Positions 1-5,914 of a stretch of 9,101 bases of DNA are shown here, piece after piece. The stretch is taken from assembly GCA_964541595.1 (NCBI GenBank), contig CAZIRO010000119.1, forward strand, positions 1 through 9,101, in the 5' to 3' direction. The stretch comes from CAZIRO01 sp964541595. GTDB taxonomy: Bacteria; Acidobacteriota; HRBIN11. Position numbers and translations under genes: made by a program. Below the pieces are notes generated by a model that searched no databases, was not told the DNA's origin, and saw only the letters and a program-made list of their open reading frames with translations. Positions within the stretch are counted from its first letter, which is position 1, and each line of letters begins with the position of its first letter.

Positions 1-2152
1 CCAGGATCACACGGCTCTGGTCCTGCTGGACGGTTCCCTGATCCTGCAGCGGCAGGGCTTCCCGACACAATCCTCCGGCCGAACGGGGTGCATCCGCAGA
101 TGGGTAATACAGGAACCGGTATGCCCGATGAATGGCAATCCGCAGTTGCAGGTCGCTCTCATCTTTCAACGCCCGCAGGCGGCGTCGCTGTTCGGGCGAA
201 AGGAGATGCTGACGATCGGGCGATTCCGCGAGTCTACGTATGGCTTCATAGTATCGCGCAGCCTGTACCATTGCATCTTTCTGGGCTTCATCACAAACGA
301 GGAAGAGCACATAGTTTTGAAACATCCGCGGCTCGCCCACGGTTCCTTTCTCACGGTACAGGCGAAGCACCAGACGGGGCGGTACCTTTTCCTCTTCCCG
401 TGCACAGGCCGCATCATAATGAACGATGACGAGTTTCGGCCTGCCCGCATCGTCAGGGACTTCCGACGGTTCTGCAGGGAAGGTGCGAACGTCGAAGATC
501 CCGGAACGCCATATACTCCGCAGACGGTCGTCCAGGAGCCTTTTCGCGCGGGTGATACCCACGTACTGCATTTCATCGACGATCATCTTATTCAGCGAAG
601 GTTCGGTCTGAAAGCGCCATCGTTCGCCGATGTATTCGAGATACCAGCAGCGTCGCTCCAGTTCTCGCAGGGCTTCCTGGAACAGATGCGGATCATCATC
701 GGGTTCCAGACAGGCCAGCATCACTTCTTCCGTACGGGCACCGATATTGCCATGCTGGGTTAAACTGTGCAGAAAAATCGTCGTGGCTGCACGAACAGCC
801 GTCGGCCGACGGCCTCTTTCCATCCATTCGCGATCGATCTCTGTGGCAAAACCGGCAGATTCCACAACTGGACTAATGATATCCGCATGGACAACCTCTT
901 TATAGCGTGGTCGATTCAGGCGACTGGTGAGTTCTTCCACAATCGGTTCATACCCCAGATCCAGATGGTGCGGATGAATCAGCCAGACGCCAGAAGGACG
1001 GGTTTCCCAGAGTCGCCGTATCGTATATGCCAGCAAACGAAGTGCGCCTCGGGTTCGGTGGAAGTTCGGTATCGTGGAAACCTTGCGGTTCAGCACGATC
1101 AGAAGTTCCGGATGAAACGGATAACTCTTTTCAATCAACTCCCCATACTGCGGGGTCAGCGCGGTCGGCGGCAGATCGGCTCCCTGGCGTTGCGCATGTT
1201 CCAGCATCGATATGTACGCATGTGCAACTTCTCGTGCGGCGTTGCGATCGACTGTTTCGAATAGCCGGCGGGCAAGAATGTTGGCAATGTCGCCCTCACC
1301 GGACGTGGGGGAAAGAATCCGTTCGATACGTGCAGAAATGGCACGCAATTCATTCATGATCGGTGTGAGCACCTGCATGATCTCTTCGTTTTCTTCTCCG
1401 AATGCGTCCGTGGATTCCGCCAGCGTCAACACACACACGGCACGCGGTGCGGACGCGACGGCCTCCAGCAAATGTTTCAGAAACGGTGCCAGAAGACCTG
1501 TCATTGCCTGTTTGTCCTGCATCTTCAGCATACGCAGGTACGCAGCAAGTTCATCCATGAGAATGAGCACAGGTTGATCATCGAGCACTTTTTGCCACGG
1601 TACGGCACCCGGGACACGTTGTTCATCGCTATGCCGGATCTCCTCATAGAATGCGCTGCCTCCCAGTTGATATGCGATCTCTCCCCAGGGTGTATACGTT
1701 CTTGTTCCATCTGGATGCATGCGGCCATCCTCAGGATTAAGCGCATCCCCCACCACCACGGCAATGCGTACAGGATCATGGGATTGCCGTAGCCAGTCCT
1801 CGGGAAAATATTCTCTGAGATAACGTTCCGGTACGCTCCCACGCGCCGTATGATACAGTGCGATCAGATTATGGGTTTTCCCGCCACCGAATCCCGTTTC
1901 GATACGCAGCACAGGGGCGGACGTCGGATCACAGCCCCAGAGACGACCAAAGACTTCTCGCATCAGCGTTTTCAGGCCATCCGTGGGATACGTCCGTTGA
2001 AAGAACGCCACCGGATTTCGATACACATCATCCAGTTCGGAGGCTTCCGAACGTTGCAGCAAAGCGGTCAGAGATGCCACAAACCGTGCTTCTCCGATCC
2101 TTCCGGAAAGCACATCCGCGCGGGGCGTACACGTTTCAAATACCGTTTGCAT
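1..2152 (-). CDS. DUF499 (COG1483) AAA+-type ATPase, C-terminus beyond window
   Basis: Open minus-strand frame of 717 codons from an ATG at 2152 that runs off the left edge without a stop. A GGAGG lies 7 nt before the ATG. Seen: Walker A GFGGGKTH at residues 87-94, Walker B LILMDE at 196-201, a YPFHPELL motif at 344-351 and FHRTRGALRLL at 364-374, all in the order and spacing of DUF499 ATPases. Residues 455-540 (TIFLHSL, then RWRFQTEPSLNKMI) also fit that family. No signal peptide or membrane segment is seen, so it is probably cytoplasmic. Family knowledge: DUF499 proteins are often about 1,000 residues and often sit beside DUF1156 DNA methylases and helicases in putative anti-phage loci; they are related in layout to BREX PglY-like ATPases. 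The partners, if any, would be downstream and outside this window. The defence role is inference; the family call is firm. The upstream neighbour hemW is separated by repeat DNA, and the gene has its own promoter. Confidence 0.9.
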   Translation of the reverse strand, partial: MQTVFETCTPRADVLSGRIGEARFVASLTALLQRSEASELDDVYRNPVAFFQRTYPTDGLKTLMREVFGRLWGCDPTSAPVLRIETGFGGGKTHNLIALYHTARGSVPERYLREYFPEDWLRQSHDPVRIAVVVGDALNPEDGRMHPDGTRTYTPWGEIAYQLGGSAFYEEIRHSDEQRVPGAVPWQKVLDDQPVLILMDELAAYLRMLKMQDKQAMTGLLAPFLKHLLEAVASAPRAVCVLTLAESTDAFGEENEEIMQVLTPIMNELRAISARIERILSPTSGEGDIANILARRLFETVDRNAAREVAHAYISMLEHAQRQGADLPPTALTPQYGELIEKSYPFHPELLIVLNRKVSTIPNFHRTRGALRLLAYTIRRLWETRPSGVWLIHPHHLDLGYEPIVEELTSRLNRPRYKEVVHADIISPVVESAGFATEIDREWMERGRRPTAVRAATTIFLHSLTQHGNIGARTEEVMLACLEPDDDPHLFQEALRELERRCWYLEYIGERWRFQTEPSLNKMIVDEMQYVGITRAKRLLDDRLRSIWRSGIFDVRTFPAEPSEVPDDAGRPKLVIVHYDAACAREEEKVPPRLVLRLYREKGTVGEPRMFQNYVLFLVCDEAQKDAMVQAARYYEAIRRLAESPDRQHLLSPEQRRRLRALKDESDLQLRIAIHRAYRFLYYPSADAPRSAGGLCREALPLQDQGTVQQDQSRVIL

Positions 2153-2181
2153 GCTTCCGCCTCCACCGCAATGGAATGATC

Positions 2182-2210
2182 ATTTTATTGTCTGTCGTTA
2201 AAATACACAA
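2182..2210 (-). promoter_or_regulatory. Likely sigma-70-type promoter of the DUF499 gene
   Basis: On the minus strand, TTGTGT (2210-2205) is followed by a 17-bp spacer and TAAAAT (2187-2182). The -10 matches the consensus at 5 of 6 bases; the -35 matches only the TTG. The predicted start near 2175 gives a leader of about 23 nt that contains the GGAGG ribosome site. The stretch is clearly more AT-rich than its surroundings. It lies between the repeat block and the gene, so DUF499 is probably transcribed independently of the hemW operon. Confidence 0.55.
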
Positions 2211-2224
2211 TTTTTGCGGCCTCC

Positions 2225-2252
2225 GGGATCGGGACGGGAAATGGGACAGGGG
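2225..2252 (+). other. G-quadruplex-type motif upstream of DUF499
   Basis: Five G-runs of three or four (2225-2227, 2231-2233, 2236-2238, 2243-2245, 2249-2252) are separated by loops of 3, 2, 4 and 3 nt. This fits the usual G3+N1-7 pattern on the plus strand, which is the template strand for DUF499. It sits just upstream of the likely promoter. The left part recurs at 9081-9101 with one difference in 21 bases, so it belongs to a dispersed repeat. Folding in vivo is not shown. Confidence 0.5.
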
Positions 2253-2271
2253 ATGGACCGGTCGACACCGG

Positions 2272-2341
2272 GTGTCAGGTGTCGGGTCTCGGGTGTCAGG
2301 TCTCAGGTCCCGGGTCTCAGGTCTCAGGTCTCAGGGGGCAG
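2272..2341 (+). repeat. 7-bp tandem array, 10 units, consensus GT[GC]TCAG
   Basis: Ten contiguous 7-mers begin GTGTCAG, GTGTCGG, GTCTCGG, GTGTCAG, GTCTCAG and end with a degenerate GGGGCAG. Variation is mainly at positions 3, 4 and 6 of the unit. There are no spacers, so this is not a CRISPR. It lies between the hemW stop and the DUF499 promoter. Read on the hemW coding strand the unit is CTGASAC, the same orientation relative to the upstream gene as the array at 7195-7257. Confidence 0.95.
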
Positions 2342-2446
2342 GTGGCTGTCATCGTTCGCGCCTGCGTCCCTGCCTGCGGTCCCTTTTTTGACGTCACTTC
2401 TTGTCCCTTTTCCCTGCGTCCCTTCCCGTCACCTCTCTGACGTCCC
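2342..2446 (-). repeat. GGGACG/GTGACG-rich repeat block downstream of hemW
   Basis: Read on the minus strand this begins about 11 nt after the hemW stop codon. It contains two GACGTCA sites 49 bp apart (2444-2438 and 2395-2389), several GGGACG or GTGACG hexamers, a run of six A, and a GCGAACGATG...GCCACC end that abuts the 7-bp array. It aligns with 7093-7194: 37 of 49 positions match in the first part, and about 45 of 53 in the second with one single-base gap. No clear terminator hairpin with a T-run is seen. Confidence 0.85.
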
Positions 2447-2457
2447 TTTCCCTCCGG

Positions 2458-3687
2458 TTACGTTTCATCCAGACCGAGGCCCACATAGATCGGCATGAGA
2501 CGGAACCATCCCTTCGGTGTCGCCCGTATGCGGCGCCCGTCGGGAGATACGGCAAGCCACCGTGCGCGCACGGCCGTATCCAGAAACGACCGCCATCCCG
2601 TCCGACCCCGATGGTACTGCTCCAGCCATGCCAGGGGAATGCCCCATGCCGTACGCAATCCGAGGAGAATCCGCTCCCGCAGCCGTTCCCGTCGGCCGCG
2701 CACCTGGACGGGATACCCGTTGTTCCCCATCGCGTCCCGCACGTAAGCATCCCAACGCTCCGGATTCTGCCAGCGAAACGGCCCCACGCAACTGTGCGCG
2801 CCGAGACCGAACCCGATATAATCTCCCAGCTGCCAGTACCGCACATTGTGCCGTGATTGAAACCCCGGTCGCGCCAGATTCGCCACCTCGTAGAATCGAT
2901 ACCCTGCAGCACGGAACGTCCGGTAGGCCCATCGCCAGGCGTGCCAGACGAAGGTATCCCCCGGCAGGCGGCATAGACCCATCCGCACCCAGCGGGCCAG
3001 CGGCGTGCGCGTATGCAGTTCCAGGAGGTAGATCGACACATGCGGCGCATTCATCCGAATGATTTCCCGAACGGCCGTGCGCCACTGCGTGCGGGTCTGG
3101 CCGGGAAACCCGAGGAGCAGATCCGCATTCCAGTTCCACCCGGTCGCACGCAGCAGCCGAACGGCACGGCGAATATGCCGCACACGGTGCACGCGGTGCA
3201 TGGGGGCGAGCAACCGATCGTTCAGTGCCTGAATACCGACACTGACGCGATTGATCCCCAGATCCCGCCAGGCCTGCAACCGTGCAGGCGTGATCGTCCA
3301 CGGTGTGGTCTCCAGCGTGATTTCCACACGTCCATCCCACACCATGCACGCCTGCAGTGTAGCAAGAATGCGGGCGATCTCATCCGGTTGGAGGATCCCC
3401 GGTGTTCCACCCCCGAAATATACCGAAACGAGCCGCCGTCCACGCAATGCCGATGCCCACCGGTCGATTTCCTGAACGATCCGGTCCACGTATACCGAAC
3501 GGTCCGGTGCGCGGTACCGAAGCGTTGGAAAATCGCAATACACACACCGGTCCACACAGAACGGCACATGGACGTACACGCTCATCGGGCGTGCATCGGG
3601 GTGCTGGCGCATCCACTGCCGAACCGCAGCGAGGTCCACACGCATGGGTTCGATATGGCTTTGCAGGGGGTGTTCATGCATGTTCAT
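2458..3687 (-). CDS. hemW: HemW-like radical SAM protein (heme chaperone / HemN family)
   Basis: 409 residues. The radical SAM cluster motif CVDRCVYC gives C44, C48 and C51, within VHVPF...YCDF. GGGTP is at 92-96, NRVSVGIQ at 146-153, DLLLGFPGQT at 189-198, and the HemW/HemN signature SRHNVRYW at 278-285 is followed by GFGLGAHS at 292-299. The HemN C-terminal domain fills the rest. Length is normal to slightly long, with about 34 residues before the core. Family knowledge: such proteins bind a 4Fe-4S cluster and S-adenosylmethionine. HemW binds and transfers heme; older annotation calls them oxygen-independent coproporphyrinogen oxidases. Oddity: the usual E-x-NP after the GGGTP region is ETTP (126-129). 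Its start overlaps the kinase gene end by 14 nt, implying translational coupling; no clear ribosome site is seen, so ATGs at 3681 or 3645 remain possible. Last gene of the operon. Confidence 0.9.
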   Translation of the reverse strand: MNMHEHPLQSHIEPMRVDLAAVRQWMRQHPDARPMSVYVHVPFCVDRCVYCDFPTLRYRAPDRSVYVDRIVQEIDRWASALRGRRLVSVYFGGGTPGILQPDEIARILATLQACMVWDGRVEITLETTPWTITPARLQAWRDLGINRVSVGIQALNDRLLAPMHRVHRVRHIRRAVRLLRATGWNWNADLLLGFPGQTRTQWRTAVREIIRMNAPHVSIYLLELHTRTPLARWVRMGLCRLPGDTFVWHAWRWAYRTFRAAGYRFYEVANLARPGFQSRHNVRYWQLGDYIGFGLGAHSCVGPFRWQNPERWDAYVRDAMGNNGYPVQVRGRRERLRERILLGLRTAWGIPLAWLEQYHRGRTGWRSFLDTAVRARWLAVSPDGRRIRATPKGWFRLMPIYVGLGLDET

Positions 3688-4684
3688 CGGGGAAGGCAGA
3701 CGTTTCCAGAACCGTTTGCAGTTCGTCCGGCGTGGCCTGGACGATCCCGGGCTTCATGACCACGATACCACCGGCAGCATTGGCCACATGCGCGGCCAGA
3801 CGGAAATCCCGTGTCACCGTATACACCAGCCCGAACGTGGCGAGCACGGTATCTCCCGCCCCGGCCACATCGACCGGTGAAGGCGATCCGATCACGGAAT
3901 ACCAGGTCACCCGGTCGTGGGCACGTTCGTACAGCGCCATGCCGCGTGAACCCCGGGTCACCAGCAGTCCATCCAGTTCCTGGCGATGACAGTAGGCACG
4001 CATCAACCGTTCGAGTTCCATCTCATCCGTCCACAACTGTCCGGCCGTCTGCGCAAATTCCGACTCATTTGGCGTAATGGCGGAGGCACCGCGAAAAGCG
4101 TGCAAACGGTCGTGCGAATCCCCGATCACGGGAATTCCCCGGGATCGCGCCGTCGCAACCGTAATACGAACGAGTTCCTCATCCCCTGCCCCGTATCCGT
4201 AATCCGATACAAGGACCAGATCGACCTCCGGCAGGATGCGCTGAATATGGCGCAGCACCTGTTCACGGTATACGGGGTGGCGTTCTGCACTGGATCCCTG
4301 ATCGATACGCAGGACCTGTTGCCGAACGGCATACAACGGCCCGGCGACGATCCGGGTTTTGACCACCGTTGGACGGTCGTTCAACCACACGAGACCGTCC
4401 GTATGGATACCCCGTTCCTGCATCATATGCAGCAGCCGGCGACCTTCCGGGTCATCCCCCAGCCAGCCGACTGTCCACACCTGTGCCCGGTACGCCGTCA
4501 ATTGTGCGGCCGTATTTGCCGCACCCCCGAGCCCCCACCGTTCATCCTCGTGTTCGACCACAAATACCGGTGCCTCGCGAGAAATCCGCCGGATCGTTCC
4601 ATATACCCATCGATCCAGCAGAAAATCCCCCACGAGCAGCACCCGGACATCGGTCCACGAACGGATGAGTGTTGCCCAGTCCAT
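3674..4684 (-). CDS. PfkB-family sugar kinase, RfaE/HldA-like
   Basis: 336 residues. The N-terminal LLVGDFLLDRWVYG (16-29) followed by ISREAPV (34-40) and GLGGAANTA (51-59) is typical of the heptose-7-phosphate kinase branch of the PfkB family. The active-site motif DVAGAGDT lies at 272-279, with D278 the expected catalytic base, followed by ANAAGGIVV at 301-309. SDYGYGA (160-166) and TPNESE (204-209) also fit. Known members phosphorylate D-glycero-beta-D-manno-heptose 7-phosphate with ATP for ADP-heptose synthesis. Here the nucleotidyltransferase domain of bifunctional HldE is absent, so it is a stand-alone kinase. The usual DPKG-like segment reads GDSHDRL at 188-194, so the substrate may differ. 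Cytoplasmic. It begins 8 nt after the oxidoreductase stop, with AAGG 6 nt before the ATG, and overlaps hemW. Confidence 0.82.
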   Translation of the reverse strand: MDWATLIRSWTDVRVLLVGDFLLDRWVYGTIRRISREAPVFVVEHEDERWGLGGAANTAAQLTAYRAQVWTVGWLGDDPEGRRLLHMMQERGIHTDGLVWLNDRPTVVKTRIVAGPLYAVRQQVLRIDQGSSAERHPVYREQVLRHIQRILPEVDLVLVSDYGYGAGDEELVRITVATARSRGIPVIGDSHDRLHAFRGASAITPNESEFAQTAGQLWTDEMELERLMRAYCHRQELDGLLVTRGSRGMALYERAHDRVTWYSVIGSPSPVDVAGAGDTVLATFGLVYTVTRDFRLAAHVANAAGGIVVMKPGIVQATPDELQTVLETSAFPDEHA

Positions 4685-4692
4685 ACGCTGCC

Positions 4693-5391
4693 TTACGGTA
4701 GAATGATCCGGCCACCCTCGGGCTGCTGCGGCTGCGCAGGCTGTTCGACTTCCTGATGACGGAGCAACTGGTCGATGAACATTTCCGGCGGCACCGCACC
4801 ATCCACGATCAGGCTGTCGTTAACCACCGTACGCGGAACACCGCGCACGCTATACCGCATGGCCAGTTCGGGGAACTCCTCGGCCTCGATGACCTCTGCC
4901 GTGATGTTATCCCGCAGGAAGGCGAGTTCCATCGCCAGGAACGCCATCTGCGGACAGTAGGGACAGGTGGGTGTGACAAACACCTTGATATTGAGCGGTA
5001 TCACGAGTTGTCGAACCTTTTCGACCACGGGGGGTTCGAGGAACGTCGTCCCCCGGGAAACCATGAGGATCGTTTCCACCAGTACGGAAAACTCGAAACC
5101 CGCGGGTAGACCGTAATACCGGAGGCCATAATCTTCCTGTTCAGTTCGAATGACAAACGCCGGGACCCATTGCGGGCGGTCTGCGGGCGTTTCCGGATCG
5201 ATGAGCGGGTTTTTGATGTGCAACTCGATCCGGTCGGTCAACTGTTCGAGTTCCCGTGCGATCTGCTCCGCCTGGGGACACGTGGGGCAGTTCAACGTCT
5301 GGGTGTACAGCCAGATCTGCACGGGGCGTTGCATTTCCGTACGAAACCGGTCCCGCAATGTCCGGGCATCCTGAGGAGATAGCAAGGTCAT
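4693..5391 (-). CDS. Glutaredoxin-like protein disulfide oxidoreductase, two CXXC sites
   Basis: 232 residues from the ATG at 5391, chosen because GGAGGAG lies just upstream (9-11 nt). The frame stays open to an ATG at 5487, but that extension has no family similarity. There are two thioredoxin-fold halves. The N-terminal half has CPTC (C35, C38) and a VPAF cis-proline turn (76-79). The C-terminal half has TPTCPYC (C143, C146) and a GVPRT cis-proline turn (184-188). This is the layout of the protein disulfide oxidoreductases, about 220-230 residues, common in hyperthermophiles and thermophiles, which make or shuffle disulfides in cytosolic proteins. The C-terminal 20 residues are Gln/Pro/Glu-rich and look like a flexible tail. 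No signal peptide is seen. First gene of the operon with the kinase and hemW. A linked thioredoxin reductase is not present in the window. Confidence 0.85.
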   Translation of the reverse strand: MTLLSPQDARTLRDRFRTEMQRPVQIWLYTQTLNCPTCPQAEQIARELEQLTDRIELHIKNPLIDPETPADRPQWVPAFVIRTEQEDYGLRYYGLPAGFEFSVLVETILMVSRGTTFLEPPVVEKVRQLVIPLNIKVFVTPTCPYCPQMAFLAMELAFLRDNITAEVIEAEEFPELAMRYSVRGVPRTVVNDSLIVDGAVPPEMFIDQLLRHQEVEQPAQPQQPEGGRIILP

Positions 5392-5550
5392 CGGTGACTT
5401 CTCCTCCCTCCGATGCTGTCGTTCATGGCACCGTACGGGACACCAGAGGTGTATGACGCCATTCCCGGCAACCTGAACGACATACATGCTGACATTGGAA
5501 TATGGGATAATAATAGGCCTTTTCGCGGGAGAAGGCGAATGGGAAGGTAG

Positions 5551-5662
5551 GTGTCAGGTCCCAGGTGTCAGGTGTCAGGTCCCAGGTGTCAGGTCTCAGG
5601 TCTCAGGTCTCAGGTGTCAGGTGTCAGGTCCCAGGTGTCAGGTCTCAGGTCTCAGGGGCCAG
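5551..5662 (+). repeat. 7-bp tandem array, 16 units, GT[GC][TC]CAG
   Basis: Sixteen contiguous 7-mers: fifteen fit GTGTCAG, GTCCCAG or GTCTCAG exactly, and the last is GGGCCAG. Writing these variants as A, B and C, the order is A B A A B A C C C A A B A C C plus a degenerate unit, so ABA and CC blocks recur. This suggests growth by duplication of several units at a time. On the opposite strand its right edge reads GCCACC-C-TGGCCC and then CTGAGAC units, matching the edges of the other two arrays, although the GTGACG block is missing here. Confidence 0.97.
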
Positions 5663-5704
5663 GGTGGCGGGAGGCGGAGTTGGATGCCCCGTCGCGGGGT
5701 CTCA

Positions 5705-5741
5705 TTTTTGGGAACGCATTATCAACAGTTTGTCCCAAAAA
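5705..5741. promoter_or_regulatory. 9-bp perfect inverted repeat, possible operator or hairpin
   Basis: TTTTTGGGA (5705-5713) and TCCCAAAAA (5733-5741) are exact reverse complements separated by 19 bp. It lies in the divergent intergenic region, about 175 bp before the radical SAM start. It could be a protein-binding site or, in a leftward transcript, a weak hairpin; nothing in the sequence decides between these. Confidence 0.4.
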
Positions 5742-5756
5742 CAGGCCAGGATCATC

Positions 5757-5809
5757 ACGCCGGCCTGAACCCCCGGATTTCCCCTGCTGAGAACCGGGAT
5801 GGCCGGCGT
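5757..5809 (+). other. Potential stem-loop in the radical SAM gene leader
   Basis: ACGCCGGCC (5757-5765) pairs exactly with GGCCGGCGT (5801-5809). Inside, CCCGG (5772-5776) can pair with CCGGG (5794-5798), leaving a loop of about 17 nt. No T-run follows, so it is not a standard terminator. It sits about 105 bp before the radical SAM ATG and could be a structured leader or part of a repeat. It matches no riboswitch I recognise. Confidence 0.4.
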
Positions 5810-5858
5810 ACCGATACCGCCCGGACATGCACGAATCCGGATGTCTTTCCCTCTGGTT

Positions 5859-5881
5859 TGGAATGAGAATTGTTAATTCCA
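5859..5881. promoter_or_regulatory. Inverted repeat just upstream of the radical SAM gene
   Basis: TGGAAT (5859-5864) and ATTCCA (5876-5881) are exact reverse complements with 11 AT-rich bases between. It ends 23 bp before the GGAGG ribosome site. Its placement suits an operator overlapping or just following a promoter. Part of it (TGAGAATTGTTAATT) is loosely like a Fur-type half-site pair, but the second half fits poorly. Confidence 0.35.
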
Positions 5882-5914
5882 TCGTGCAGGGACCTCTTCA
5901 AACGGAGGATACGC

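Larger units (their letters stand above)
5392..5914. other. Divergent intergenic region, 523 bp, repeats and inverted repeats
   Basis: Lies between the oxidoreductase operon (leftward) and the radical SAM gene (rightward), so it must hold both promoters. I could not assign convincing -35/-10 pairs. It contains the 16-unit 7-bp array at 5551-5662 and a small CCCCG-TCG-CGGGG hairpin at 5687-5699. Three further inverted repeats are listed separately. Open frames across the array are low-complexity translations of the 7-bp unit and are not called as genes. Confidence 0.7.

Noticed and set aside
88..2391. Several plus-strand and other-frame open frames of 60-210 codons opposite the DUF499 gene
   Set aside because: They are shadows of a continuous minus-strand frame with clear family motifs; their translations show no recognisable domains.
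2458..3687. Calling this gene a true coproporphyrinogen III dehydrogenase (HemN)
   Set aside because: The cluster region CVDRCVYCDF and the SRHNVRYW/GAHS pattern fit HemW better, and the further cysteine HemN carries just after CX3CX2C is absent (D52, F53).
5392..5487. N-terminal extension of the disulfide oxidoreductase
   Set aside because: There is a strong GGAGGAG ribosome site before 5391, and the extension has no family similarity.
5551..5662. CRISPR array
   Set aside because: The 7-bp units are contiguous with no spacers, and no cas genes are present.
5486..5866. Open frames across the 7-bp array (repetitive SGLRSQV-type translations), also at 2214-2498
   Set aside because: The same low-complexity pattern appears in more than one frame because 7 is not a multiple of 3; no ribosome sites.
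5870..5914. TTG start of the radical SAM gene
   Set aside because: No ribosome site; the ATG at 5915 follows GGAGG at 6 nt and gives the family's usual N-terminus.
5663..5914. tRNA, small RNA gene or riboswitch
   Set aside because: No cloverleaf or known riboswitch core was recognised; only unassigned inverted repeats are present.
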